DNA of 64,000 nucleotides from an uncultured Robinsoniella sp. (GCA_900540475.1 UQGG01000001.1:186001-250000), one strand, 5' to 3'; counted from the stretch's first letter, positions 51,050-62,316 are shown. Numbers and translations are program-made. The notes: generated by a model not told the origin, from the letters alone.

Positions 51050-54000
51050 TTAGCCGTTGTTACCTGCATCCGTATTTGCTCTTGCATTTGTTTCTGCGTT
51101 TGTACTCGGCTCTGCTTTCTTATTTATTTCTGTTTCGGCACGCACATCCTTTTTTGCAGTCTCCGTCTCTCTTTCACTTTCCAAATCCATATCCAGGGGC
51201 GGTGTATACGCTTCTGTCTGCAGATTTGATTTTACCTGCGCCAGAATTGGAATGCTGATCGCTACAGAGCCGGCATCCGAGGAAAGCTCATTTTCATCTG
51301 TCGGGATATTTATGATCTTCATTTCAAGCGTTTTTCCGGCGTATGCAGATAGGTCCATTTTGATAGTGTTCGATGTTGCTTCACCGTCTAAAACATAATC
51401 GCCATTGTTGAAATTGATCTCCTCATTCCCATCCATTAATACAAACTTATGTCCTTTGATTTTTCCTGAATCGATCTGGTTATTATCCCAATTAAATACA
51501 TAAGTTAAATTCGCAAGCTCTGCCTGAGTACAACTGTCACCAGCGGATGTTCCGTCACTCATTTGAATCTCTGCCTGGATATTTTCAGGACTTTTAAGCT
51601 TCGTTTTTGGAACCGTGAATTGCAGAACCCCGGCTTCCGATGCAAGTGCTGTAATGGAACTGGAAAGTTTTACAATACTGATACTTAAAGTCTTTCCCGC
51701 GTATCCTGACAGATCATTTGTAAGTGTGTAGCTTGCCTCTTCTGCTATGACACCCGAATCTGTAATGTCCAGATAATCCTTGCCATTTAGTGGTATAAGA
51801 GTTCCTTCATCATTGAATAACCGGATACGGCAACCTTTGATCTTATTTAGTTCGTTTTTGTCGTTTTTCCAGCTGAATACGTATTTTAGTGTCGCATATT
51901 CGTCTCTGCCACAGCCGTCTTCCGGCGGAATTACCACACCGTCTGCATGCTGGATTTCACCCTTAAGTACCGGCTTTGTTAACCGGTCATTCGGCAGTAC
52001 CATAGAAATTGATCTTCCTATAGAGGTTGAAGAAACATCCTGCACACCCAGGGCATAGGCATAAATGAAATAATCATTTCCAATACTGGATGTATCGAAT
52101 TTCAACTCTGTTTTAACGGTATCCCAGCCATTTACAACGGTAGTAATGGCATTATCCATCTGCAGTTCATCCACCGGTAATATGGCAAATAAATATCCGG
52201 AACAGTTTGTTTCGTTTACGCCATCCGGTATCTTCCATTCCAGGTTGACTTTTATCTTGGTGGAATCCTCCGGATCAATCTGTGGCTCTGAATGTGACAG
52301 ATTAGCCACTGCCGGCAGTGATTTTTTCACCGTCAATTTGCCGATACTTACTGCAGAATCCAGAGTCTGCCCGATATTTCCAACTTTTTTCACCGTCAGT
52401 TCTATATTATAATCTGCGTCTAATGCTTTTGGCAGATCAACCTGACAAGTGGTTCCACTGGAATAGTTAAGGGATGCCTCTTTGGTTACGTCCTTCCCTT
52501 CTGATGTTACCGTTAATTTAAATTCATACTTTGTATTTGCAGAATACGTGGAATCCTTCCAGTTGAAATCTACCATATAGGGGTAATAAACCTCACTGGG
52601 TATCGAACCTGCTACCGAGTTCACCGGATCTTCCATCAGCGGAAGGGTAATTGTATCTGCTGCCGGATCGGAATCTTTATAGAATACCTTGTCTTCTGCA
52701 CTGCTTCCGCTTAATGCTGTTACGGACCAGTTTAGGGTATGATTGATCGTTTCCGGATTTGGATAATCATCTCCCATCAATTTTTTAATGTCTTCTGAGG
52801 TTAAATCATAACGAAGAGCCTCTGTTTTAAGCAGTTCTTTTTCAATCGAAGCTCCCGTAACCGGGTTGGTGATCACAACTTTGTATCCTCTTACATTTTC
52901 TTTGCTTTCATTTGGATTCTGCCAGGTTAAGCTATAAGCAGGTTCTGTTGTGGTACCGGTATAGGTCTTTTCCAGACCTTTTGGTGAGGTCAGATTGGTA
53001 GTTGTACTTAATAAAAACCTCTTTTCTTCTGTATCAGAAGATAAATAACGGTATTTAACCGTATTGTCCGGATAGGATTCCGGGTTTAACGACATGGAGT
53101 TTTGCTGGTCTGAAATACATATCTGTACTAAATACGCATGCCAGAACTTATTCTCATATTTTTCTCCCGGCTGGCTATAGTCAATCGTTAAGGTCGCTTC
53201 CCCAGTATCCCAGTTGATATTCATTTCATGTTCATTGGAATGCCACTGGAAATAGGATTCATTTTCATTATTTAAGAAATAATCTATGACCTTAATCTTT
53301 GCCGTTCCGTTTTTAAACATGTCATATAAATTAGCTTCTAAGAGTTTCCCCTGGCTTAATTCCTGTAAACCGGGGTAAACGCTATAGGGACTTTTTGTAT
53401 AATATTCATTTATGTTTTTAATGGACAATGTTACCTTGCTGCTGTTGGATTCCTGCTGTATCTCCATTTTTTCCGGAACTTCCAGCGTCGGTAATGGCGG
53501 CATCATCACAAAGGTCTGTACGATGGATGTTTTACTATCGGTGGTTATATCAATTTTATTTTCACCTTCTCCGATACTGTAACCTTTTGCCTGAATGGAC
53601 AGATACAATTTTTGTCCCATGTATTTTGAGGCAATACTCTTCAGATTTAATGTCAGTCCTTCCAGATTATTGCTGTCGTAATGCTGACTCCAGATAGCGG
53701 ACCCTTTGCCGGTTTTAATTCCGTCTACATATTCATAATTGGTAAAAATCGAGACATCATAGCCGCTGGTTAATCCCACCAGACCTTTCCATTTCATTTC
53801 ATAGGTCGTGCCCATTACGCCGGTGACTTCTTTTGTATCCGGTATTGGCAGCTCATAAAAATAATTCTGCAAAATATTGTTTACATTTGTAAGTTCCTCA
53901 TTTTTATCCCAGGTGAAATCGTCTGTTTTTCCTATGGTATCCAGAAGCGCATCAAAACTTGCTTCATTCCAATAACCCTTTTCGCCGGCGTCATCCTTTT

Positions 54001-57000
54001 GCGTATAGCTCTGACTGTCACCATTGTCGGTGTTATATTTTGCAAACGGTTCATTGCCAACCATCCATTTATGAAACTGCAAGGAGGTATTCCCAAGCTT
54101 TAAATACGGCAGGGTGGATGCTACTCTGTCATTGATAAAATAGCAGTCACGCATACTGGCTCCCGTACATATTTTATCCCGTAAATCACTGCTGTTTCCT
54201 GTGTACCTGCGGGCACCGATAATTCCTCCGATGTAACCGCATACTTCATCTTTAGTTGCCGCTTTTGTGTCACTCCAACCAATTCTGCCAAGGCTGTAGC
54301 AATTGATTACGATTCCTTTATTCAAGGTAGAAGCATCGTTTGCATATCCTACGATGCCGCCTGCTGAATTCACATTTGACAGCTCACTTGCAGCCACACG
54401 CTTAACGGATACATTTCCGGTGTTGTAAACTGATAAAATTGCAGAACCTGCTAATTCTCCCACGATTCCCCCGGCTTCTTTATCTGCGGTTACATGAAAG
54501 GTGTTATAAGTAGCCCGGAACTGTTTTGATTCATTATCCGGATCAATTTTAATATCACTCATAACCTTGGTGGCAACGCCGCTGACATAACCTGCGATTC
54601 CTCCCACACGCTGGCCCCCCTGTATGACAGGGACTGCTGAACCTTGCGGGATTTGAGTTGAGCACGCTGTAATCGTTCCGCTGGAAAGAGCACCTACGAT
54701 GCCTCCCACATTTACAGAGGAATCGTTGGATATTACACTTGCATAGTTCGTACAGCCGTTTAAGGCAGTTCCAGCCGGTGAAGCCATAGATCCCGCTATG
54801 CCTCCCAGAGAATTAATCCGGATATCTGTCCGGTCTAAATTTAAGTCCTTTTTATTGGAACAATTTTTAAACGTACTGTTTGAATTACTGGTATTGCCCA
54901 ATACGCCTACAATTCCGCCAACTCCGGTTACTGTTTTGGTTCCTGCTGACTTATCAACCGATAATTCACCTTCATTAATTAGATTCGTAAATAATTCGCC
55001 TGCATAAGGCATAGCCCCCACACATCCGCCGATACCGGATGGTGTTGCGTTTGCTTCCTGATTCCATATGGCGGAAACACTGCCTTTATTGGTGCAGTCA
55101 CGGTATTCGCCTGAATTAATAGCACTGGAAGTCCCCTGGTATATGCGCCCTAATATTCCGCCCACGTTTTGAATTCCATAAATGGAACCGCTATTATCAT
55201 TATTCTGTACTTTCAGGTACGCTCCATCTTCCTGTCTTCCAATGATTCCGCCCACATCACCTCCGCCTTTAATGGTACCGGTTGTGTGATTGTTACTGTT
55301 TTCGATTAAACCAACGGACACTGCATTGCTTTTACTTTTTATTACTCCTATAATGCCTCCGACCTGGGCAAAATTATTGGCATCTACTACTCCATAATTA
55401 TTGCAGTCATTGATATATACTTTGGTAGTTGCATAGCCTACGATTCCACCCATTCCGCAATAAGTATAATTGTAAATATCCAGCTTCTTATTGGCATTCA
55501 TCTTTATTTTTCCGTAGTTGTCACAGGAATTAAGAATAAGATACAGATCGTTACCGGACGCATTGCCCACGATCCCTCCAACAGATCCGCATAATTCCCC
55601 GTTCATAACAATATCCATATAATTGTTGCAGGAATCAAAGTTTTTAGCCAGTGTTTTGAGGTCTTCAAAATTTTTTACGTCTTTTCCCGGTTTGGGTCCG
55701 GCATAATTTCCAACAATTCCTCCCGCATTGCGGACGTCACAGGTCAGAAAGTCCCGTGTCTCACCAGCTGTACCATTGGTACAATTTATAAATGTGGTTG
55801 ACGATCCATTTCCCACAATGCCGCCTACATTTGTAATGCCTGCAGGCTGACTGCTTTCATTCGCATAACAGATCTTACCCTGGTTGCTGCTATTGGTAAT
55901 CTTAACATTTGCGGCATATCCGGCGATACCACCTATATCACTGCTGTTCTCCTGCAAAGGATTAATCATTGCCTGGGAGGTGTTCTCACAATCCGTAATA
56001 TCTGCGGAACTGTTCTGAATTCCACTGATTCCCCCTATTCGTGTTTTTCCTCCGATAATGCCCTTATTTTTACACTCGGAAATTGCGACACTGCTGTTTC
56101 CATAAATACCGCCGGCATTTAGAACACCTGTCACAGAGGCATAATTTAAGATATAGCCTTCTTTAGCGTTGCCATTATTGGGAGCATCTCGTAAAATGCT
56201 GCTGTTTTTATCCCCGATTCCCACGATTCCGCCCACGTTTGTGCAGCCGCTAATGGAGGTGCGGGTATCCGGCGTTGTGTTAATGGCGTATTCATTGCTG
56301 TCCCCAATACGGTTTAGATAAATCGTTCCCGCATTACGTCCGGTAATTCCACCTACTCCACCATCTGTCTTCAGGTTGCCCTTATCGTCAAAATTCCGAT
56401 TTCCAAGTCCGCTTATCGTACCTCTGAATTCACAGTTTTTCACGATATGACTTTTGTTATTGTATCCGATGATTCCGCCGGCATATAAGGTCTGTGCCAT
56501 TTCACTAATTTGAATGGTACCGCTATAAATATAATTTTCTATACTTACCGGATTCTTATCCGTTGCAGATCTGTCATCTTTTCCGATAATGCCGCCAATC
56601 AATGGAATATTTCCGGCAGTACTATTAACAGCAGCCTGATTTACATTCATATTAATGGTAACATTATTGTCTTCCCCACTGTTCTTTTTCATGGTAACAG
56701 TACCCTGATTCCATCCGATAATGCCGCCTAATATATTACTCCCTGTAATGGAGTTTGAATTTGAACTATTCAGTTTTGATGTACAGTTTTTAATTTCACC
56801 CGCGGTAATACCCTGGGAGGCACCGTTATTGATGCCGGCTATTCCTCCAATAGCATTGCGCTCGGTACCTGTGACAGCACCCGTCACACTTCCAAGATTG
56901 ATACTTTCCTGAATGATGCCGGAGTTGATTCCTGTGATACCACCAGCCTGAGCATAATCGCTCCTTATGGTGCCGGAACTGTTGCTGCAACTTTGCAGAG

Positions 57001-60000
57001 TGCCTAAATTCATGCCTACGATTCCACCGGACTGTCCGTAATTACTGGTGACATTTCCGTAATTCTGGCAATCGGAAATCGCTTTGCCGGATTCATTAAT
57101 ACCTGTAATACCGCCTGCGTAACCGGATCCAATGATATTATCTGATGCATCTCTTTTCTCCGATGTAATATTGCCATAGTTACTGCAGGATTTAATACTC
57201 TTGGAGTTATGGCTTCCTACGATTCCGCCCACATAATTTTCACCCGTTACATTCGCCCGGTTCACTAAATTTTCAAGAGTAGGCTGTACGCCCTGGGAAG
57301 TGGAATCGCTGTTTGTGCCCTCCTGTAAAAGGATTCCCTCATTAACACCGATCAGACCGCCCACATAGTTTCTCCCTACGACAGTAGGGATGATCCGTTC
57401 ACTTCCGATTGCGGTTCCGGATATACTTCCTTTATTAAATCCGGTGATTCCGCCTACTTTGTCTCCGTCTTTAGCCGATACGTTGGCATACGTCGTACAG
57501 TTTATAATCGAAGCTTCATTGGTACCTACAAGACCGCCTGTATTGCTGCCGCCAACGATGGAAGCATATTGATTGGCACTGCAATCTTCCACCCGCGCCG
57601 GTTTTGAGGGGTCTGTTGTATGATTTAACCCTACGATTCCCCCAACGCTGCTCCTGCCTTCAATTTTGAAGCTTTTTGCATCTCCTATTGTACATTTTTT
57701 GATGATGCCTTCATTTACTTCACACAGTCCTCCCAGATATTTACTCGGAGATTTCACACTTCCTTCATTATAACATTGCTGAATTAAACCGGTGGATGTA
57801 TTTCTGCCGGTAATACCTCCTATAAAATAGGAAGTTCCTGTGATTTGATCGGAAGTAGCAGCATCTTCATCGATTTGAATGCCATCCGGTATTGCGATGG
57901 ATATGTCACCATAATTATTGCTTGATGTTACCGTTAAATTACTGCCCTTTTCGTTACAACCGATAATACCTCCCACATAGCGGGAACCGGTAACCGAAGC
58001 TGTATTGCGGCAGCTAACAAAATTCGTTATGATCTTTTGCACTCCGCCCTGTTCCTGTGAAGCATTTGCATCAAAGACGCCATAAGGATAATATGCAGTC
58101 AGACTTGCACATTGAATCGGGACATTGTTCAAATCTTCCACGCTGGAATGATAACCGATGATGCCGCCTACATAGGCTTCTCCTTTAATGGAAACATTGC
58201 CCGATGTAGCACCTGTTATCTGCACTTCAGACTGATTATTTTCTTTAACCGGTACAATATTGCAGCCTATGAGACCGCCCACATAATTTTTACCGGAGAT
58301 TTGTGAATCCGTACCGCCATTATAGGTTACCTCAACACCGTTAATACCGCTTATATGGGAATTCATTCCCAGATATCCGCCAACGTAATTGTTCCGTCCC
58401 CGTACACATCCCGAGACATTGCGGTATCCGCTGATAGAAGACACATTCCATCCTACAATTCCGCCTACAAAAGAATTGCCGTATACATAATTGCTGGTGT
58501 CTGCGTTGTTGGCTCCATCTCCAATTACAGAACCCAGATTTAAACCTGCGATTCCTCCGGCACAGTCGGCTGTTGTGAGAAAATCATATTTTGCATCAAT
58601 AATGCCATCTTCTGTTTCTTCATAGCTGCTTAAGCATTTATTTAATTCACCAAAGTTTACACCGGTAATACCTCCGCTGTATCGTTTCACTGCGTAAACA
58701 AACCCCGTATTAGTACAGCTGGTTATCTTACTTGCAGCGTTTGTATGCTCAGCCGCTAATCCTCCCTGCATTAATTTCGAATAGTAATTAAGCAGTGCAT
58801 TTTCTATATTACTTCGCTCTGCATCGCTTAAATCTTTCTGCATGAGTTTCTTATAATATTCATCGGTGCCGGAAGCCAGTTCATCCAGCTGCCCATTCCA
58901 GTCAGCATCCAATAATTTCTGAACGCTGTTAAAGTCCGCTCCGTTCATACCTACAATACCGCCGACCATAGATGCACCCAGAACATTTGATGCGTTTACG
59001 TAATTGGATATCTCCGCATTTTCAGCGTAGGTATAGCCAAAAATACCTCCAACCATGTTACCGCTGCCGATTACAAGGCCACTTACGTCCTCTTTTCGTC
59101 CTGTGACATTTTCCAGGATTGTGGATATAAGTCCTCCGTTTGTTACAGTTCCCATATTTACGCCGATCAGTCCGCCGACAAAATCCTTGCCTAAAACGGC
59201 ATTATTTACAAAACAGTCCGTAACCTTGGCATTATTTCCCAGATTGCCTCCTGCAATGCCTCCAACGCATTTTCCTAAATAAGAGGGCAATGCCCCATCT
59301 GCTTTATTCAGATCCTTTAAACATGTTTCAAAAAGTTTATCGCTCTTCGTAAAGTATGTTTCATCCAGTACGTTTTCACATTTATTTAAACTGCCTTCAT
59401 TATATCCCACAATTCCGCCAATATATAGCGGTTCCCGGGATAAAGCTCCGTCGCCATCCGGTTGTTCATTTTTGTTAGACAGGCTGATAATCCCTTTATT
59501 GATACAGTCTGCCAATTTTCCTGCATTATCATTTTGACCTGCTATTCCGCCAAAGTTCTGTATCGCTCCGTCCCCGTCTGTTACAATGCCTAAGTTATTG
59601 TAATTTTTCAGAGAAGATACCTGATTGGAATGATTTAAACCAATGACGCCGCCCACGTTATAATTACCGGACACTACATTCTGTGTTGCTTTTTTATCAC
59701 TGTCAACAACCGGCAATGTGGTTACATTGGATACCGTTCCTTTATTTTCACCAATTGCACCGCCAATATTTTTTCCAAAATTGGCAACGGTGCTGCCGCT
59801 TTCTCCATTGCTGCTATTAGAATTTTTTGCCTGTACAGCTGCCTGAACCTGAACATCGGTAATCTTACCTGTCTCATTATTTGTACCCGTGACAGCACCG
59901 ACATTTGTTACTCCGGAAACGGATGTATCCAGGAGTCGAAGCCCTTTGATCTCTCCGCCGTTTATTGCAAATAGTCCTACATTATTTCCAATTTTAGCAT

Positions 60001-61609
60001 CTGCTTTGATATCTATGCCGGTTATCTGGAAATTCCGTTTTTGATTGTCTTCATCTGTTGTTTCCGCTACGGCATATTGCCCTTTAAATTCGGATACTAG
60101 ATTGGTCAGGTCATTTTGATCCGTTTTTACCTCTTTTACAAACACTAGTGGTTCAAAAAGCTTCTTACTTAACATAACCGTATGAGAACTGTCATTGTTG
60201 TATTCCGGACTCTTCCAGTTAATATCCCCCGTCTGCAGGAAATAAGATGCAGCAGTTACGTTGCGCATATTGTTCAGATGACGGGCATATTTAATGGTAT
60301 AAGGAGAATCGGAAGTGGATTCATTTTCTTCCAAACCTGTCTCCAGCTTACCGCTTCCGCCTGCATCCACCATGACTCCATTATAATCGGCTTCTTTTTC
60401 ACCGCCTCCAAAGTTGGCGCTTTCATAATTGGAAACCCCTTTTTGATCTGAGACGGACATCCCTTCCAATTTAGGCGTTACTTCGCAGTAGATATAATCC
60501 GTAGACAATATCCCTTTGTATTTCTCCAATATGCTGTAATGGATACAGTCCAGGCTCAATGAGTATGTATTGTTACTGCTGTCGTATATAAAGATTGGTT
60601 CAGAAGAAGAGGTCGATGTGCCTGCTTTTTCTTCTGCTGTTTTCCAATCAACAGGGGTGCCTACACCTGCTTTTACCTTTCCTAGGCTGATACTGAAATC
60701 AGGTCTGTTTTTTGATTTGATTTTTACGTCATAATATAGTTTTCCAGCCAGAGAAGAATCGGCGGAAAAAGCAGGGTTCCCTGTCTCTGCCCCTGCTCCT
60801 TCAAGTGGTAAATTTTTATCCTGCCATTCTAAATACAGTCTGTCACTGTTCACTAATTTGACAGCCGGCTGATAAACTTCCACCGTGCTGTTGGCGTAGT
60901 TGGACATACTGATTCCATAGTAGCCCTGACGATTTTCTTTCAGGCTTTTGGTGTCGCGCTTTACCACGTTATATTTTTCGCTGCCGTTCAGTTCATATGG
61001 ATAAATATCTGGTTTACGGCAAAAATTTTCAATTTTTTCGGAATAAAAAACGCTGATTACAATGCCAGTTGTTTTATCATATTCCAGTAAAAAGCAATGA
61101 TCGGTTATGTTCTCATCCTTTATACTGGGCTCGATGATTTCTGTCCAGAAAGGATTGTAGAAGTACATATAATCGTCCTTGGATGACATGTCTTCCCTGT
61201 TTCCTAAATACCCATTTTTACTATTGACAAATACGGAAACAATCTTACTGCTGCTGTGATTTTTTTCCCATTCTTCTTTAACTGTGGGATCATCATCCGG
61301 AAAGTAACCATTTAACTGCAAGATGTCTTCCATTCTGGCAGTGTTAAATCCAGTGTCATATGTAGCAATGCGCTCATTAAATTGATCCAATGCACCCATA
61401 TCCTTTTGCTGTGTCAGATAACTCTGGGCAGCGTAAAAAACAGTTTCCGCTGTTTGGTTTGCCTTTAGCATATATGCGGTCACCATATAGCCGTAAACCG
61501 CTATTGTTACGATGGTACCGATAATGGCAACAACGGTTATAACGGAAATCATTTCTAATAATGTGAAGCCTTTGGTTTGTTTTAGTGTTCGTTTTATTTT
61601 GGCAAACAT
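51050..61609 (-). CDS. Giant type IV prepilin with about 49 GLUG repeats and C-terminal beta-sandwich-like modules
   Basis: 3519 residues in one uninterrupted frame. Residues 1-14 form a class III prepilin leader ending in Gly; the mature protein begins FTLLEM, with the conserved Glu at position 5, followed by the hydrophobic pilin helix (to ~50). Residues ~50-600 are a unique region with beta-rich segments. Residues ~610-2465 carry about 49 copies of the GLUG-type pattern GG(I/V/L)xGxN plus a following CxNxGxV-type element, expected to form a long beta-solenoid. Residues ~2470-3450 contain several fibronectin-like or related beta-sandwich modules, and the tail is charged. It should be processed by prepilin peptidase and built into or onto a type IV pilus as an adhesin-like subunit. 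It follows the major pilin gene by 169 bases. Confidence 0.88.
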   Translation of the reverse strand: MFAKIKRTLKQTKGFTLLEMISVITVVAIIGTIVTIAVYGYMVTAYMLKANQTAETVFYAAQSYLTQQKDMGALDQFNERIATYDTGFNTARMEDILQLNGYFPDDDPTVKEEWEKNHSSSKIVSVFVNSKNGYLGNREDMSSKDDYMYFYNPFWTEIIEPSIKDENITDHCFLLEYDKTTGIVISVFYSEKIENFCRKPDIYPYELNGSEKYNVVKRDTKSLKENRQGYYGISMSNYANSTVEVYQPAVKLVNSDRLYLEWQDKNLPLEGAGAETGNPAFSADSSLAGKLYYDVKIKSKNRPDFSISLGKVKAGVGTPVDWKTAEEKAGTSTSSSEPIFIYDSSNNTYSLSLDCIHYSILEKYKGILSTDYIYCEVTPKLEGMSVSDQKGVSNYESANFGGGEKEADYNGVMVDAGGSGKLETGLEENESTSDSPYTIKYARHLNNMRNVTAASYFLQTGDINWKSPEYNNDSSHTVMLSKKLFEPLVFVKEVKTDQNDLTNLVSEFKGQYAVAETTDEDNQKRNFQITGIDIKADAKIGNNVGLFAINGGEIKGLRLLDTSVSGVTNVGAVTGTNNETGKITDVQVQAAVQAKNSNSSNGESGSTVANFGKNIGGAIGENKGTVSNVTTLPVVDSDKKATQNVVSGNYNVGGVIGLNHSNQVSSLKNYNNLGIVTDGDGAIQNFGGIAGQNDNAGKLADCINKGIISLSNKNEQPDGDGALSREPLYIGGIVGYNEGSLNKCENVLDETYFTKSDKLFETCLKDLNKADGALPSYLGKCVGGIAGGNLGNNAKVTDCFVNNAVLGKDFVGGLIGVNMGTVTNGGLISTILENVTGRKEDVSGLVIGSGNMVGGIFGYTYAENAEISNYVNASNVLGASMVGGIVGMNGADFNSVQKLLDADWNGQLDELASGTDEYYKKLMQKDLSDAERSNIENALLNYYSKLMQGGLAAEHTNAASKITSCTNTGFVYAVKRYSGGITGVNFGELNKCLSSYEETEDGIIDAKYDFLTTADCAGGIAGLNLGSVIGDGANNADTSNYVYGNSFVGGIVGWNVSSISGYRNVSGCVRGRNNYVGGYLGMNSHISGINGVEVTYNGGTDSQISGKNYVGGLIGCNIVPVKENNQSEVQITGATSGNVSIKGEAYVGGIIGYHSSVEDLNNVPIQCASLTAYYPYGVFDANASQEQGGVQKIITNFVSCRNTASVTGSRYVGGIIGCNEKGSNLTVTSSNNYGDISIAIPDGIQIDEDAATSDQITGTSYFIGGITGRNTSTGLIQQCYNEGSVKSPSKYLGGLCEVNEGIIKKCTIGDAKSFKIEGRSSVGGIVGLNHTTDPSKPARVEDCSANQYASIVGGSNTGGLVGTNEASIINCTTYANVSAKDGDKVGGITGFNKGSISGTAIGSERIIPTVVGRNYVGGLIGVNEGILLQEGTNSDSTSQGVQPTLENLVNRANVTGENYVGGIVGSHNSKSIKSCSNYGNITSEKRDASDNIIGSGYAGGITGINESGKAISDCQNYGNVTSNYGQSGGIVGMNLGTLQSCSNSSGTIRSDYAQAGGITGINSGIIQESINLGSVTGAVTGTERNAIGGIAGINNGASQGITAGEIKNCTSKLNSSNSNSITGSNILGGIIGWNQGTVTMKKNSGEDNNVTINMNVNQAAVNSTAGNIPLIGGIIGKDDRSATDKNPVSIENYIYSGTIQISEMAQTLYAGGIIGYNNKSHIVKNCEFRGTISGLGNRNFDDKGNLKTDGGVGGITGRNAGTIYLNRIGDSNEYAINTTPDTRTSISGCTNVGGIVGIGDKNSSILRDAPNNGNAKEGYILNYASVTGVLNAGGIYGNSSVAISECKNKGIIGGKTRIGGISGIQNSSADITDCENTSQAMINPLQENSSDIGGIAGYAANVKITNSSNQGKICYANESSQPAGITNVGGIVGNGSSTTFINCTNGTAGETRDFLTCDVRNAGGIVGNYAGPKPGKDVKNFEDLKTLAKNFDSCNNYMDIVMNGELCGSVGGIVGNASGNDLYLILNSCDNYGKIKMNANKKLDIYNYTYCGMGGIVGYATTKVYINDCNNYGVVDANNFAQVGGIIGVIKSKSNAVSVGLIENSNNHTTGTIKGGGDVGGIIGRQEDGAYLKVQNNDNSGSIYGIQNVGGILGRIYQGTSSAINSGEYRDCTNKGSVSAIWNQEANATPSGIGGCVGAMPYAGELFTNLINEGELSVDKSAGTKTVTGVGGIVGVLGNTSNSNSTFKNCSNKKDLNLDRTDIRINSLGGIAGSMASPAGTALNGCTNYASVISNDSSVNVGGIVGALSSGTITACSTQIPQGSAVPVIQGGQRVGGIAGYVSGVATKVMSDIKIDPDNESKQFRATYNTFHVTADKEAGGIVGELAGSAILSVYNTGNVSVKRVAASELSNVNSAGGIVGYANDASTLNKGIVINCYSLGRIGWSDTKAATKDEVCGYIGGIIGARRYTGNSSDLRDKICTGASMRDCYFINDRVASTLPYLKLGNTSLQFHKWMVGNEPFAKYNTDNGDSQSYTQKDDAGEKGYWNEASFDALLDTIGKTDDFTWDKNEELTNVNNILQNYFYELPIPDTKEVTGVMGTTYEMKWKGLVGLTSGYDVSIFTNYEYVDGIKTGKGSAIWSQHYDSNNLEGLTLNLKSIASKYMGQKLYLSIQAKGYSIGEGENKIDITTDSKTSIVQTFVMMPPLPTLEVPEKMEIQQESNSSKVTLSIKNINEYYTKSPYSVYPGLQELSQGKLLEANLYDMFKNGTAKIKVIDYFLNNENESYFQWHSNEHEMNINWDTGEATLTIDYSQPGEKYENKFWHAYLVQICISDQQNSMSLNPESYPDNTVKYRYLSSDTEEKRFLLSTTTNLTSPKGLEKTYTGTTTEPAYSLTWQNPNESKENVRGYKVVITNPVTGASIEKELLKTEALRYDLTSEDIKKLMGDDYPNPETINHTLNWSVTALSGSSAEDKVFYKDSDPAADTITLPLMEDPVNSVAGSIPSEVYYPYMVDFNWKDSTYSANTKYEFKLTVTSEGKDVTKEASLNYSSGTTCQVDLPKALDADYNIELTVKKVGNIGQTLDSAVSIGKLTVKKSLPAVANLSHSEPQIDPEDSTKIKVNLEWKIPDGVNETNCSGYLFAILPVDELQMDNAITTVVNGWDTVKTELKFDTSSIGNDYFIYAYALGVQDVSSTSIGRSISMVLPNDRLTKPVLKGEIQHADGVVIPPEDGCGRDEYATLKYVFSWKNDKNELNKIKGCRIRLFNDEGTLIPLNGKDYLDITDSGVIAEEASYTLTNDLSGYAGKTLSISIVKLSSSITALASEAGVLQFTVPKTKLKSPENIQAEIQMSDGTSAGDSCTQAELANLTYVFNWDNNQIDSGKIKGHKFVLMDGNEEINFNNGDYVLDGEATSNTIKMDLSAYAGKTLEMKIINIPTDENELSSDAGSVAISIPILAQVKSNLQTEAYTPPLDMDLESERETETAKKDVRAETEINKKAEPSTNAETNARANTDAGNNG

Positions 61610-61724
61610 TATAAGTTCATCCTTTCTTGGATTGATATTTTTGAGATGAAAATTAGGTATTATTCATATTAGTAAATGTAGTATTTTTTATTCTGCACTT
61701 AATAATAGGGATAATGTTATTTAG

Positions 61725-61747
61725 TAGGCAGGTGTTTTGCCTGCCTA
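61725..61747 (-). other. Hairpin between the major pilin and giant pilin genes
   Basis: TAGGCAGG (61725-61732) and CCTGCCTA (61740-61747), 7-base loop, no T-run after it on the minus strand. It may protect the 3' end of the pilin mRNA or partly terminate, giving more pilin than giant protein. Confidence 0.5.
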
Positions 61748-61778
61748 TGTGAACTTTTTTATACAGTTTCTTGCTTTA

Positions 61779-62228
61779 TTATGGTGTTGTTGTTGGTTCT
61801 GTTTCTTTTGGATAAGTAGCAGAGTTTCCACCAGTTACTGCCCAAGTTACTTTAGTTAATGTATTATTCTTGCCTACTTCAGCTGTAATAATTACTTTAT
61901 CTAGTTCCTTGGCATTAAAATAACCACTAATACCTTTCAGTTCTGGAGTAGCAACAACTGCACCACCTGTTACTTTAATCTCATAACTAGCATTTCCAAT
62001 TGTAATTCCAGCAGTTTCTTGCTCAGTCAAATACGTCTGAATAGATGTATACGCCGTCTTAGCATTCGCATCTACAGACGTCTTTCTTGCCGTTGATAAA
62101 AACTTCACCAAATTAGGTGCGATTAAAGCGATCAGTATTGCAATAATAGCAATAACAATGATCAATTCGATTAGTGTAAAACCTTTCTTCTCTTTCGCTG
62201 ATTTTCTCAGCTTCTGCATGAATGTCAT
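61779..62228 (-). CDS. pilA: Type IV pilin, probable major subunit
   Basis: 149 residues. The leader MTFMQKLRKSAKEKKG is followed by FTLIELIIVIAIIAILIALI, the standard cleavage site with Glu at mature position 5 and the polymerising helix. A short alpha/beta headgroup and a Thr/Pro-rich end (YPKETEPTTTP) complete it. Small size and a strong AAGGAGG site (8 bases before the ATG) fit a highly expressed main subunit. It lies between pilT and the giant pilin. Confidence 0.93.
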   Translation of the reverse strand: MTFMQKLRKSAKEKKGFTLIELIIVIAIIAILIALIAPNLVKFLSTARKTSVDANAKTAYTSIQTYLTEQETAGITIGNASYEIKVTGGAVVATPELKGISGYFNAKELDKVIITAEVGKNNTLTKVTWAVTGGNSATYPKETEPTTTP

Positions 62229-62316
62229 AATTCATACCTCCTTAAATTTATGTTTTTGTATGTATAAACCCTTTGGGGATTTATCAATTTTATATCACAT
62301 TGAGAATGCAAAAAAA

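Noticed and set aside
51057..60451. Open frames on the plus strand opposite the giant pilin gene
   Set aside because: All are short, lack ribosome sites and mirror the codon pattern of the real gene; they are antisense shadows.
51050..61609. Short near-repeats about 100 bases apart across the giant gene, superficially array-like
   Set aside because: They are coding repeats (GGIVGxN and neighbours) with variable spacing and many substitutions, in one continuous frame; not a CRISPR array.
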